Shown: positions 8,930 to 19,242, numbered from the stretch's first letter. The stretch is 64,000 nt of DNA from Ruminococcus sp. FC2018 (GCF_000621805.1 NZ_JHXH01000009.1:49738-113737), one strand, 5' to 3'. A program made the numbers and translations. Notes: generated by a model from the sequence alone, not told the origin.

Positions 8930-9513
8930 TATACTACTTCTTCCTTTTCCTTATCCTTTTCAGATTCACAGCTGGGCTGCTCATCCACAGGTGCAGCCGG
9001 TGCGAATTTCTTTTTGTATACCGTGGTGCAGATAATTGCAGAGATAATGCCAAGTGCCGCACCAACAAGTACATCTGTGGGGTAGTGAACACCCACATGG
9101 AGCCTTGAATATCCCATGAACAGCGACACGCAAAGTGCGGGTATTCCGAACTTTTTGGGCATCATAAGTAAAATAACGATCAAACAACCGAAGGTGGAAG
9201 CGGAATGACCCGAGGGGAACGACGGGCTATCCATTTTCCCCACAAGGGAGCTCAGCCCTTCAATCATTTCGTAGGGTCTTGTTCTGACAAAAATATGTTT
9301 AAGAACAAATGCTCCGCCGTATGCGATGAACAATGAAGCCGCACACACAAAACCTGTGCGCCTTGTTTTTGGTATTATTACCAGCAGCAGTATCACCGCT
9401 ATGGCAAGCTCACCGTGATTGCCTATATAGCCCATGAACTTACACATGGGGTCAAGCACGGCGTTTCTCAGATGATCCTGTATCCACAGCAGTACATCAC
9501 CTTCCCAGCTCAT
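8929..9513 (-). CDS. PAP2-family membrane phosphatase
   Basis: Integral membrane phosphatase for lipid phosphates or undecaprenyl diphosphate. The 194-aa protein has about five membrane helices and all three family motifs: KHIFVRTRP, PSGH within SFPSGHSAS, and SRLHVGVHYPTD. The ATG at 9513 has GAGG 8 nt upstream and follows the glgP stop by one base. The C-terminus is a charged KDKEKEE tail. Gene order malQ-glgP-PAP2-metG with overlaps implies one transcript. Confidence 0.88.
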   Translation of the reverse strand: MSWEGDVLLWIQDHLRNAVLDPMCKFMGYIGNHGELAIAVILLLVIIPKTRRTGFVCAASLFIAYGGAFVLKHIFVRTRPYEMIEGLSSLVGKMDSPSFPSGHSASTFGCLIVILLMMPKKFGIPALCVSLFMGYSRLHVGVHYPTDVLVGAALGIISAIICTTVYKKKFAPAAPVDEQPSCESEKDKEKEEVV

Positions 9514-9514
9514 T

Positions 9515-11902
9515 TTAAACACCTCGCTTTGAAACAGGGACTATCTTCCAGATGTTCTGTGCGTAGTCCCTTATAGTCCTGTCGGATGAGAATTTTCCTG
9601 CGCTGCACATATTCAGCCAGCATTTTCTTGCAAATGCCAGTTTGTCCTTGTAATCGCTGTTGCATCTGAGCTTTGCAGCCACATAGCTTTCAAGGTCGCC
9701 CACAACGTAGTAGTGATCGGGAACGTGCCAGCTTGCACCATCGGTGAGAGCCTTGTAAAGCTCCTTGAAGCTGCCCTCCTGATCCGAGGGGACACCACCG
9801 TCGTCAAAGTTTGAATCTATCAGCTTCTCAAGCACACGACCGATCTTTTCGTTTTCAAATACCAGCTTTCTGGGGTCGTAGTCCGGCATTATATCCGCAA
9901 GCTCCTCAACTCGTGCACCGAAGATATAGTTGTTCTCCTCGCCGGCCTCCTGCACTATCTCGACATTTGCCCCGTCGTAGGTGCCAAGGGTAACAGCACC
10001 GTTGAGCATCAGCTTCATATTGCCTGTGCCGCTTGCTTCGGTGCCTGCGGTGGAGATCTGCTCCGAAACGTCAGCTGCGCACACCAGTTTTTCGGCGGCG
10101 GAAACGTTATAGTTCTGCACAAATACCACCTTGAGCAGGTCTTTTGTCTGCTCGTCGGAGTTCACCATTTTTCCTATCTCGCCCAGCAGCTTTATTATTG
10201 CCTTTGCACGCCTGTAACCGGGTGCGGATTTGGCACCGAAGATAAAGGTGGTGGGTGTAAAGTCCCTGATGCTTCCGTCCTTGATGCCATAGTAGATATA
10301 GATTATGGACAGTGCGTTGAGCAGCTGCCTTTTGTATTCATGCAGTCTTTTTATCTGGATATCGAAAATGGTATCCGGATTTATTTCGATGCCGTCATTT
10401 TGCTTTATGAAATCAGCAAGCTGCTGTTTTTTGGTCTTTTTGATACGGATAAACTCACCCAGCACATTTTCATCATCTGCATACTTTGCAAGCTCCTTGA
10501 GTCTGTCAAGGTCGGTTATCCAGCCGCTGTCACCCAGAAGCCGTGTGATAAGGGCGGAAAGCTCCTTGTTGCAAAGTGCGAGCCAGCGTCTTTGGGTAAT
10601 GCCGTTGGTCTTGTTCTGGAACCTTTCGGGGTAAAGCTCATACCATTTTTTCAGGGCATCTTTTTTCAGTATCTCGGTGTGTATCTCCGCAACGCCGTTT
10701 ATATACGATGAAACGTAGATAGCCATATAAGCCATATTGACTCTTCCCCCGGCAACAGGCTGTATTGCGGCGATATCCTTTTTATCCATGCCTTTTGAAT
10801 ACATATCCCTTATGAACCTTTCGTTTATCATAAGGATATAGGTGTAAACCTTGGGGATAACGCTTTCCACCAGGGAGCAGTCCCACTTTTCAAGTGCCTC
10901 TGCCATGATCGTATGGTTGGTATAATTGAATATCTTGTGCGCTTTTTCAAAAGCCGTTTCAAAGTCATAACCCTCACATACCAGCTGTCTTATTAGTTCG
11001 GGTATAGCGATGACCGGGTGGGTATCGTTGAGCTGTATGGTAAGGTACTTTTCAAGCTCATCAAGGCTGCCAAAGCGTGCCTTGTGCTTACGTATCGCAT
11101 CTGCAACAGAGGCAGCGGAGAAGAAATACTCCTGTCTGAGTCGGAGCTTTTTGCCCTCGCTTGTATTATCGTTGGGGTAAAGCACCCGTGAGATATCCTC
11201 GGCTGCATTTTTTTTCGCCTGTGCACCGGTATAGTCGCCGTCGTTGAACTTATTAAAGTCAAAGTCGTCTACCGCTTCTGCCTGCCACAGCCGCAGATTA
11301 CCTACGTTGTCCGTGCCGTATCCGATGATAGGCATATCGTATGGAACAGCTCTTACAGTCATATCTGCATATTGAATGTTCACAGCGTCCTGCTGGCATC
11401 TTACAGACCAGGGATCGCCGTATTTTGTCCAGTTATCCGCCTCTTCCTTCTGGAAGCCGTCAACTATCTTCTGTTTGAAAAGACCGTATTTGTATCTTAT
11501 TCCGTAACCGTCAAGGGGCAGGTCAAGTGTGGCGGCGGAATCAAGAAAGCATGCAGCGAGCCTGCCCAGACCGCCGTTGCCCAGGGCTGCGTCTTCGATA
11601 GTCTCCAGCTCGCCAAGGCTCCTGCCGTGCTGTTTGAGAACATCCTCCACATCCTCGTATACCCCTGCACACATCAGGTTGTTGTGAACGGCACGTCCCA
11701 TAAGAAATTCCATTGAAAGGTACATGGCACGTCTGCCCGAAAGGTGTTTTTCAAGGCTTTGGGCGTGATTTGGTGAAATATGCTCCATCACAGCTGAGCT
11801 TACACATTCGTGGAGCTGCCAGTCAAGGGCGTTTTCCACGGTGGTGTTGTACTTGCTGCGAAGCTGGCTTTCAAGAGCCTTTGCAAATATGCTTTTATCC
11901 AT
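9515..11902 (-). CDS. glgP: Glycogen/starch phosphorylase
   Basis: PLP enzyme releasing glucose-1-phosphate from alpha-1,4-glucans by phosphorolysis in the cytoplasm. The 795-aa protein has the family landmarks EDAALGNGGLGRLAACF near residue 95 and the PLP-lysine region TEASGTGNMKLMLNG near residue 615. The true start is MDKSIFAKALE at 11902 with an AAGGA site upstream; an in-frame extension to 12073 is the shadow of the malQ charged tail. It begins 4 bp after the malQ stop, and with MalQ forms a classic glucan-degradation pair. Confidence 0.96.
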   Translation of the reverse strand: MDKSIFAKALESQLRSKYNTTVENALDWQLHECVSSAVMEHISPNHAQSLEKHLSGRRAMYLSMEFLMGRAVHNNLMCAGVYEDVEDVLKQHGRSLGELETIEDAALGNGGLGRLAACFLDSAATLDLPLDGYGIRYKYGLFKQKIVDGFQKEEADNWTKYGDPWSVRCQQDAVNIQYADMTVRAVPYDMPIIGYGTDNVGNLRLWQAEAVDDFDFNKFNDGDYTGAQAKKNAAEDISRVLYPNDNTSEGKKLRLRQEYFFSAASVADAIRKHKARFGSLDELEKYLTIQLNDTHPVIAIPELIRQLVCEGYDFETAFEKAHKIFNYTNHTIMAEALEKWDCSLVESVIPKVYTYILMINERFIRDMYSKGMDKKDIAAIQPVAGGRVNMAYMAIYVSSYINGVAEIHTEILKKDALKKWYELYPERFQNKTNGITQRRWLALCNKELSALITRLLGDSGWITDLDRLKELAKYADDENVLGEFIRIKKTKKQQLADFIKQNDGIEINPDTIFDIQIKRLHEYKRQLLNALSIIYIYYGIKDGSIRDFTPTTFIFGAKSAPGYRRAKAIIKLLGEIGKMVNSDEQTKDLLKVVFVQNYNVSAAEKLVCAADVSEQISTAGTEASGTGNMKLMLNGAVTLGTYDGANVEIVQEAGEENNYIFGARVEELADIMPDYDPRKLVFENEKIGRVLEKLIDSNFDDGGVPSDQEGSFKELYKALTDGASWHVPDHYYVVGDLESYVAAKLRCNSDYKDKLAFARKCWLNMCSAGKFSSDRTIRDYAQNIWKIVPVSKRGV

Positions 11903-11906
11903 TATA

Positions 11907-13523
<1,617 letters not shown>

Positions 13524-13564
13524 ATTGGTATTCTCCTTTCGATAAAAGATCACAGTTTAGAACA

Positions 13565-13593
13565 ATTATACTACTTTTTTTCTGTTTTGGCAA
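13565..13593 (-). promoter_or_regulatory. Promoter for the malQ-glgP operon
   Basis: Minus-strand TTGCCA (13593-13588) and TATAAT (13570-13565) with a 17-bp spacer, 42 bp before the malQ start. Confidence 0.6.
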
Positions 13594-13636
13594 TAGCAAG
13601 CCGGAGAATTTTTCTTTTTATGATGGTATATTTCTA

Positions 13637-13665
13637 TTGACAAACGGGTATTTGTTGTGTAGAAT
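13637..13665 (+). promoter_or_regulatory. Promoter for the CBS/CorC gene, with leader hairpin
   Basis: TTGACA (13637-13642) and TAGAAT (13660-13665), spacer 17 bp. A GC-rich palindrome, CGGGGA/TCCCCG around 13681-13695, sits in the leader. Confidence 0.65.
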
Positions 13666-13729
13666 TATAGTGTAAGATGTCGGGGATGTCCCCGGCTTGT
13701 TTTTAACTAATGAAAAGGTTGATGTATAA

Positions 13730-15082
13730 ATGGATCTTGCAGGGCGGACCTGGCTGGCAATGACTATTTGCATAGTTCTGACCTTGCTTCTGGGCTTTTT
13801 CACGGCGTGTGAAAGTGCAGCGGTGGAGATAACGGAAGTAAGGCTCAGAAAGCTGCTTGCGGACAACAACAAAAAAGCAAGGCTGCTTACAAAGCTCCTT
13901 GAAAGTCCGGGGCGGTTTGTCTCTGCCAATGTTATCTCTCGTTCTTTCATGCTTGCAGCTGTTTCGGCTGTGAGCACCTATTATTTCTATCCCCTTTGCA
14001 AGGGAGCGTTTTTGCGCTGGCTTTATATTGACACGGCGCATGGAGCGGGATATTACGGGGTCTGCTGTCTTAGCTTTGCTGTGGCGGTGCTTGGTACGGT
14101 GCTGGTGGTAACGATAGCAGCGGTAAGCATACCAAGAAGGCTCTGTGCCTGCGGCAGGATCGGGGAGAGGTTCTTCCTTGCCGTCAGCGGAGTGTACAGC
14201 GTCTGGATGAGCCTGTTCATGCCTCTGGTGTGGCTGGTGGAGCTTGTATCAAAGGGCGTTTTAAGAATATTCGGCGTTAAAAGCGGCGCAGATACAGAAG
14301 CTGTCACCGAAGAGGAGATACTGATGATGGTGGATGCCGTCAACGAAACAGGCGGTATCGAGGAAAGTCAGGCGGAAATGATAAGCAATATTTTTCAGTT
14401 TGACGACATAGAGGTGGGAGAGGCTATGACCCACCGCACCGAGATCGTGGGCGTGGAGCAGGACGAGGATATCCGCCGGGCGATAGAGCTGGCTATCCGT
14501 GAGGGCAAATCAAGACTTCCGGTCTATTCTCAGAACATGGATAATATCTGTGGTGTTATCTATGTCAAGGACCTGCTTAGTCTGGCACTTGAAAATGACG
14601 GCGAATTCCACAGCGCAAAGGAATATATGCGGGAAATCCGGTTTGTTCCCGAAAGCAATAAATGCGGTGAGCTTTTTGAGGAGTTCACCAAGTCAAAGAC
14701 ACAGATAGCTGTTGTTGTGGATGAATACGGAGGAACAGCAGGCATTGTTACAATGGAGGACCTGCTGGAAACTATCGTGGGAAATATCCAGGACGAGTAT
14801 GACGACGAGGAAGAGGAAATACAGAAGCATTCAAACGTTATATTCGATTTTTCCGGCACGGCGGATTTTACCGATGCCATGGAGGCACTGGGAAAAGAGG
14901 CGCCTGAGGATACGGATTTTGATACCATAGGCGGATTTGTTGTAGATATCCTCGGTCATATACCCGAGCAGGGTGAACGGGCTGTCGTAAACTGGGAAAA
15001 CATTGAGTTTACCGTGCTCTCGGCTGAGGACAATAAAATCGAAAAAGTAAGAGCCGTCATAAAGGATAAGGATAATGTCTGA
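13730..15082 (+). CDS. CNNM/HlyC-CorC family membrane protein with CBS pair
   Basis: Members of this DUF21-CBS-CorC_HlyC family act in divalent metal (Mg/Co) efflux or homeostasis; some are mis-named hemolysins. The 450-aa protein has an N-terminal membrane domain with about four helices (10-185), a tandem CBS module (about 210-335, including SRLPVYSQNMDNICGVIYVK and VVDEYGGTAGIVTMEDLLE), and a C-terminal CorC_HlyC domain with DTIGGFV near residue 400. It leads a probable plus-strand run with the transglutaminase gene (29-bp gap). Confidence 0.9.
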   Translation: MDLAGRTWLAMTICIVLTLLLGFFTACESAAVEITEVRLRKLLADNNKKARLLTKLLESPGRFVSANVISRSFMLAAVSAVSTYYFYPLCKGAFLRWLYIDTAHGAGYYGVCCLSFAVAVLGTVLVVTIAAVSIPRRLCACGRIGERFFLAVSGVYSVWMSLFMPLVWLVELVSKGVLRIFGVKSGADTEAVTEEEILMMVDAVNETGGIEESQAEMISNIFQFDDIEVGEAMTHRTEIVGVEQDEDIRRAIELAIREGKSRLPVYSQNMDNICGVIYVKDLLSLALENDGEFHSAKEYMREIRFVPESNKCGELFEEFTKSKTQIAVVVDEYGGTAGIVTMEDLLETIVGNIQDEYDDEEEEIQKHSNVIFDFSGTADFTDAMEALGKEAPEDTDFDTIGGFVVDILGHIPEQGERAVVNWENIEFTVLSAEDNKIEKVRAVIKDKDNV

Positions 15083-15111
15083 TATGATGCGGTGATAGCG
15101 GAGGAGCAGTT

Positions 15112-16455
15112 ATGGCTGTAAAGAAAAAAAACAGAATACTTGTACTTGCCATGACTGCGGTGGTGACAGCTTTTCTCGCCGGCGGAGCGTATGCGGGAAC
15201 TAACCGTTACGACGAGGTCTATAAGGACGTAAAAATGTATTTCAGCTCGGCAGATACCGACGAGGTGTTCTATAACCAGGCTACACGTACCACCATCAAT
15301 TATGAGGTGGAGGAAAAGTCGGAGAACAAGACCGAGAAAACACCGCCCCCGGTCACTAAAGAGGAGTTTGACAGCATAAACGATGCCTATGTGTCCCGAT
15401 ACTTCCTGGACTTTCTGGATGACAGCGAGCAAAAGGCTTATCATCAGCTTTACAAGGGCATATATGACTTTAAAAAAAGTATTCCCATTGAAAACAATGT
15501 CCTCAAGCAGAGCGATGTGGGAGATTTTATAGTCCTTTTCACCTCCTCAAATCCTTATGTGAATTACATCGGCGCAAACTATACCATCTCTCTGAATAAA
15601 AAAGGCTACGTTACGGCTGTGAACGTTGAGTATTCCCTCACCAAGGAGGAGGCGGACAGCCAGCGCAGGGAGCTTGACAGAAAGATAGAAAGCATCATTT
15701 CGGGCATTACACCGGGAATGTCCGATTACGACAAGGTCAAGTACCTCCACGACTATATCGTTACCCATTGTACCTACGACGATAAGTGCCCCCAGCCATA
15801 TTCGGCATACGGGTGCCTTATCCAGGGCAGATGCGTGTGCGAGGGCTATGCCAAGGCTATGCTGGCGCTTTGTGACAAGGCTGGCATCAAAGCTATTCCC
15901 GTGGTGGGTAAGGCAGCAGAGACCGGTGACGGTCAGGGACATATCTGGAACAAGATATCAATATCCGATAAGTGGTATAACTTCGATGTTACCTGGGATG
16001 ACCCCACGGGTGAAATGGGCGAAAAGTATATAAGATACGACTATTTCGGACTTACAGACAAGCAGATAGAGCGAAACCATACTCCCGATAACAACAAATA
16101 TATGTCATATCCTTCGGCAGAAAGCAGCCAGGCAAATTACTTTGAGATAAACGGACTTGTATGCGACGACGGCAGGGAAGCCGGAGAAATAATGGAAAAA
16201 GCGATAATGCTGGCAATAGAGACCAGGGAAGGTTTTGCAAGGATAAGGTGTACCGATAAGGACGCCTATACCCATGCCCTTGAAACTCTTTTTGAGGCAG
16301 AAAACGGCACAACAGGGACCTTTACCGTGCTTAACAATTACCTGGAGAGCCGCAGGATGAAAAAAGTGGTAAGCTATTCCATTATCAACAACGATGAGGC
16401 GTACACCATAACGGTAAAATTTGACGTTAGTGCGCAAAGTGAGGAAAAAATCTAA
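15112..16455 (+). CDS. Secreted transglutaminase-like protein
   Basis: A 447-aa protein with an N-terminal signal peptide (basic KKKNR, hydrophobic core, AYA-G near residue 28). The papain-like transglutaminase core is complete: Cys243 in CVCEGYAKA, His277 in GHIWN and Asp292 in WYNFDVTWDDP. Bacterial members act as peptidases or cross-linkers at the cell surface. About 130 residues on each side (N-terminal stalk, C-terminal alpha/beta region) have no family I recognise. A GGAGG-like site (GGAGGAG) precedes the ATG. Confidence 0.85.
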   Translation: MAVKKKNRILVLAMTAVVTAFLAGGAYAGTNRYDEVYKDVKMYFSSADTDEVFYNQATRTTINYEVEEKSENKTEKTPPPVTKEEFDSINDAYVSRYFLDFLDDSEQKAYHQLYKGIYDFKKSIPIENNVLKQSDVGDFIVLFTSSNPYVNYIGANYTISLNKKGYVTAVNVEYSLTKEEADSQRRELDRKIESIISGITPGMSDYDKVKYLHDYIVTHCTYDDKCPQPYSAYGCLIQGRCVCEGYAKAMLALCDKAGIKAIPVVGKAAETGDGQGHIWNKISISDKWYNFDVTWDDPTGEMGEKYIRYDYFGLTDKQIERNHTPDNNKYMSYPSAESSQANYFEINGLVCDDGREAGEIMEKAIMLAIETREGFARIRCTDKDAYTHALETLFEAENGTTGTFTVLNNYLESRRMKKVVSYSIINNDEAYTITVKFDVSAQSEEKI

Positions 16456-16462
16456 AAAACTG

Positions 16463-16491
16463 TTGAATTTTAGATAATACTGTGTTATAAT
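16463..16491 (+). promoter_or_regulatory. Promoter for the SipW-like gene
   Basis: TTGAAT (16463-16468) and TATAAT (16486-16491), spacer 17 bp, starting 8 bp after the transglutaminase stop, followed by a leader of about 110 nt. Confidence 0.65.
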
Positions 16492-16606
16492 AATGTTTGT
16501 GCAGAAATTATTGCGAGAGAACCTTTTTGCAGTAATATAGAAAAAGAGAATAAATCATTTATATTACAAACAAGGTGCAGTTTTGCTCCCGGAAAGGATG
16601 GAACGT

Positions 16607-17740
16607 ATGAGTTCAAAAACAAAGAAAAACGGCAAAAAGTCAAAAGCGGCAAGGAATGTGCTTATATTCTTTATCGTGTTCATACTCCTTGAGATGGCAC
16701 TGGTGGTCAGTCTGACCATGGTGTTCAGAAATAAGGACGCTACACCAAGACTTGCAGGATATAACTTCTATATAATGAGGACCGATAAAATGGGGACCAG
16801 TGTACCAAAGGGCGCACTCGTTGTAGCATCTGACGGCACCCCCAGCAAGGACAGCATAAGCAAGGCTCTGCTTTGCAAGAATGTTCCTACGGTGGGAACA
16901 AGCGTGTTCCGTCTGTACTCCATTGAGTCCAAGGAAGGTCAGGAAGGTCTTGTATACAAAGTATATCAGGAATCCGACTATGACGAGAAGGAAAAGAAGA
17001 TAAATACCCTTTATACCATCAGTTCTTCCAATATAATCGGTATCGCAAACACTTACTACGAAACAGCCGGAAAGCTTATTGCGTTTGTAACCTCCACCGT
17101 GGGCATCATTCTTTGTGTGGCTGTTCCTATATTCCTTCTTGTGATTATCGAGCTTATTATTTTCATCGTAAGGCGTTCGTCCTCGAAGTATGATGATGAA
17201 TATGACGATGAATACTACGATGATGAGTACTATGATGACGACGAGTATTATGACGATGACGAGTACTATGACGATGACGGGTACGACGACGGATATGACG
17301 ATGAAAACGGCGGCGCACATTCCGATGCTCCGCAGGTACAGCCAAACAAGAAGAACGATGTAAAGCTTGATGATTTCCTGTTCGGCGGCGAAAAGGAAAC
17401 AGAAAGGATCGCGGCTAAGCACCACGGTGCTGTGGAAGATGATATCCAGCAAATGAAGACTGCTGAAAAAGCTGTTGAGGATACGGCACAGGAAAGCCCG
17501 AAGACGGAGATCGACAGTTCCTATTATGAAAAGGCTGCAAAGCTTATTGACGGCGACCAGGGGGCTGCAAAGACGGAGCCTGCAAAGCCTGCTGTTAAGC
17601 AGACTGCACAGCCGGCTAAGACCGCTGTACAGCCACAGCGCAGACACAGAGCAAAGGTCAATGATAACAGCTCTATTGAGGATCTGATGAAGCTTATGGA
17701 TGCTGAGCAGAAAAAGCTCAAGAGCAAGAGCCAGGAATAA
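16607..17740 (+). CDS. SipW/signal-peptidase-like membrane protein lacking the catalytic Ser
   Basis: A 377-aa membrane protein: helix at 17-40, an extracellular domain, a second helix pair region about 165-190, then a cytoplasmic Asp/Tyr-rich stretch (about 195-230) and a Lys/Ala-rich tail. The segment after helix 1, RTDKMGTSVPKGALVV, aligns with the signal peptidase I box SGSMEPTIPKGDLVV, and ISSSNIIGIAN plus the following hydrophobic block match the SipW C-terminal pattern, but the nucleophile Ser position is Lys61. It is therefore probably not a peptidase. The ATG at 16607 has AAAGG 9 nt upstream; earlier in-frame starts are worse. Ends at a strong terminator. Confidence 0.6.
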   Translation: MSSKTKKNGKKSKAARNVLIFFIVFILLEMALVVSLTMVFRNKDATPRLAGYNFYIMRTDKMGTSVPKGALVVASDGTPSKDSISKALLCKNVPTVGTSVFRLYSIESKEGQEGLVYKVYQESDYDEKEKKINTLYTISSSNIIGIANTYYETAGKLIAFVTSTVGIILCVAVPIFLLVIIELIIFIVRRSSSKYDDEYDDEYYDDEYYDDDEYYDDDEYYDDDGYDDGYDDENGGAHSDAPQVQPNKKNDVKLDDFLFGGEKETERIAAKHHGAVEDDIQQMKTAEKAVEDTAQESPKTEIDSSYYEKAAKLIDGDQGAAKTEPAKPAVKQTAQPAKTAVQPQRRHRAKVNDNSSIEDLMKLMDAEQKKLKSKSQE

Positions 17741-17750
17741 TAATTGCAGA

Positions 17751-17777
17751 AAAGCCCCGATAATACGGGGCTTTTTT
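17751..17777 (+). terminator. Rho-independent terminator
   Basis: AAGCCCCG and CGGGGCTT form the stem, followed by a run of six T, just after the SipW-like gene. Confidence 0.9.
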
Positions 17778-17816
17778 ATGTCTGAGGATATTTTGAAAAA
17801 ATAATTGAAAAAGTGC

Positions 17817-17845
17817 TTGACAAATGCGTTTTGTTGTAGTATAAT
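17817..17845 (+). promoter_or_regulatory. Consensus promoter for the tRNA cluster
   Basis: TTGACA (17817-17822) and TATAAT (17840-17845) with a 17-bp spacer: a perfect sigma-A promoter 33 bp before tRNA-Val. Confidence 0.9.
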
Positions 17846-17877
17846 ATCAATGTTGCTGAAAAAGCAATAGAGAAAAT

Positions 17878-17953
17878 GGGGGTATAGCTCAGCTGGGAGA
17901 GCATCTGCCTTACAAGCAGAGGGTCACAGGTTCGATCCCTGTTGTCCCCACCA
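17878..17953 (+). tRNA. tRNA-Val (TAC)
   Basis: Cloverleaf of 76 nt: acceptor GGGGGTA/TGTCCCC, anticodon loop CTTACAA (anticodon TAC), T loop TTCGATC, encoded CCA end. Confidence 0.97.
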
Positions 17954-18064
17954 TAATGAGAAATGCGGAGGTCATCGACCTACGATGGCTTTCGCAGGAC
18001 TCTTTATATATCGCTCTTCAAATGTCGGCGCTCGGCACGGCAGGTTGAAGATATTTTTTTCGAT

Positions 18065-18141
18065 GGCCGGGTAGTTCAGCTGGTTAGAACGCTAGCCTGT
18101 CACGCTAGAGGTCGTGGGTTCGAGCCCCATTCCGGTCGCCA
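18065..18141 (+). tRNA. tRNA-Asp (GTC)
   Basis: 77 nt, acceptor GGCCGGG/TCCGGTC, anticodon loop CTGTCAC, T loop TTCGAGC, encoded CCA. The 111 bp before it, after tRNA-Val, hold no gene I can support. Confidence 0.97.
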
Positions 18142-18159
18142 CTCTTTTTTAAGAGATTT

Positions 18160-18232
18160 GCCTCTGTAGCTCAGTAGGTAGAGCAGGGGACTGAAAATCC
18201 CCGTGTCGATGGTTCGATTCCGTCCGGAGGCA
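18160..18232 (+). tRNA. tRNA-Phe (GAA)
   Basis: 73 nt, acceptor GCCTCTG/CGGAGGC, anticodon loop CTGAAAA, T loop TTCGATT. The CCA is not encoded (A then TTC). Confidence 0.96.
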
Positions 18233-18245
18233 TTCAATTTAATAT

Positions 18246-18318
18246 GCGGCTTTAGCTCATCTGGTAGAGCGCCACCTTGCCAAGGTGGAGGTAGCGAGTT
18301 CGAGCCTCGTAAGCCGCT
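18246..18318 (+). tRNA. tRNA-Gly (GCC)
   Basis: 73 nt, acceptor GCGGCTT/AAGCCGC, anticodon loop TTGCCAA, D loop with GG, T loop TTCGAGC. CCA is not encoded. Confidence 0.96.
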
Positions 18319-18321
18319 TAT

Positions 18322-18395
18322 GCGGGCTTAGTTCAACGTTAGAATACCTTTCTTCCTGAAAGGAGAAGTGAGTTTAATTCTTACAACCCGCTCCA
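18322..18395 (+). tRNA. Aberrant tRNA-Gly (TCC)
   Basis: 74 nt folding as a cloverleaf with encoded CCA. Acceptor GCGGGCT pairs with AACCCGC with one C-A mismatch; anticodon loop is CTTCCTG (TCC), so position 37 is T instead of a purine. The D loop AACGTTA lacks the GG pair and the T loop TTTAATT lacks the usual C56. The T stem GTGAG/CTTAC is weak. These changes would weaken the D/T-loop contact and EF-Tu binding. A normal tRNA-Gly(GCC) lies 3 bp upstream. Confidence 0.8.
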
Positions 18396-18402
18396 TAAGT
18401 AT

Positions 18403-18434
18403 GACCGTCACTCATATGGGTGACGGTCTTTTTT
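18403..18434 (+). terminator. Terminator of the tRNA operon
   Basis: GACCGTCAC (18403-18411) pairs with GTGACGGTC (18420-18428), followed by six T. Confidence 0.92.
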
Positions 18435-18456
18435 GCATTTTAGGTGTTTTGCTGCA

Positions 18457-18490
18457 CAAAAAAGCTGTACCCTTTTTCAAGAGTACAGCC
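18457..18490 (-). terminator. Terminator of the zinc-ribbon gene
   Basis: On the minus strand GGCTGTACTC pairs with GGGTACAGCT around a TTGAAAAA loop, followed by six T. Confidence 0.85.
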
Positions 18491-18503
18491 GATTTGTTGT
18501 ATA

Positions 18504-19061
18504 TTACTTTTTATCCTGAAGGAACTGCAGCACGCCGCCTACCGCAATAGCGAGGCAAGCAAGAAGCATGATGTAGAATCCTGCGCCCTTGGATACAAGA
18601 CCAAGTGAGTCTTTGAACTGGAATATCCACTCAAAGATGAAGAACACTACTGCAACACCACCGGCAATAAGCATATTCAAGCCCTTTTTGGTAACTGCAA
18701 GGAATGCAGAACAAAGAGCAATGAGAATGCCGAGGATCCAGTGGAATGCGCCGCCGTCAAAGAAGTTGGCAGACTTGGAAATGCCGAACATTGTTACCTT
18801 CAGATAAGGCAGGAACATGGAAATAAGAAGAACTACTGCTCCGCCCAGAGCAACAAACTGAGGAATACCAAATGATTTAATGTCAGTGATATTTGACTTG
18901 AAATCATTTACCATGTCCTGAGGATTAAATCCGTTTTTGTTACCTCCGAAGTTGTTTGCCTGATTCATTGGCTGCTGTGGCTGCTGTGCCATAGGTGCGC
19001 CGCAGGATGAACAGAATGGGCTTCCGTCCGGAACCTGTGCTCCGCATTTTGGACAAAACAT
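18504..19061 (-). CDS. Zinc-ribbon membrane protein of unknown function
   Basis: 185 aa. The N-terminus is a zinc ribbon (CPKC at 3-6, CSSC at 17-20), followed by a Gln/Asn/Gly-rich linker and four predicted membrane helices from about residue 68 to 180. Such ribbon-plus-membrane proteins are common in Clostridia with no assigned role. The ATG at 19061 has AGGGG 8 nt upstream; a longer in-frame start at 19079 has no ribosome site. Single gene, with its own terminator. Confidence 0.8.
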   Translation of the reverse strand: MFCPKCGAQVPDGSPFCSSCGAPMAQQPQQPMNQANNFGGNKNGFNPQDMVNDFKSNITDIKSFGIPQFVALGGAVVLLISMFLPYLKVTMFGISKSANFFDGGAFHWILGILIALCSAFLAVTKKGLNMLIAGGVAVVFFIFEWIFQFKDSLGLVSKGAGFYIMLLACLAIAVGGVLQFLQDKK

Positions 19062-19242
19062 ATTACTACCCCTTTTCATATTGATTGACGAAATTGCTTA
19101 TTATTTTTGTCAGACATTCGTCTACGGTCATTATATCATCATTCTTCACACTTTACAATGCTAATTGCATAAAATCGGCGTTTTTAACAATTTACACAGC
19201 TATTTCTTTAAGATTATTGACGAATGCACAATGGTTTTATTA

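Noticed and set aside
16640..17647. Minus-strand 335-codon frame opposite the SipW-like gene
   Set aside because: Produced by the acidic Asp/Tyr repeat, giving runs of Val/Ile; no ribosome site.
17957..18049. 30-codon frame between tRNA-Val and tRNA-Asp
   Set aside because: No ribosome site, and it sits within a processed tRNA precursor.
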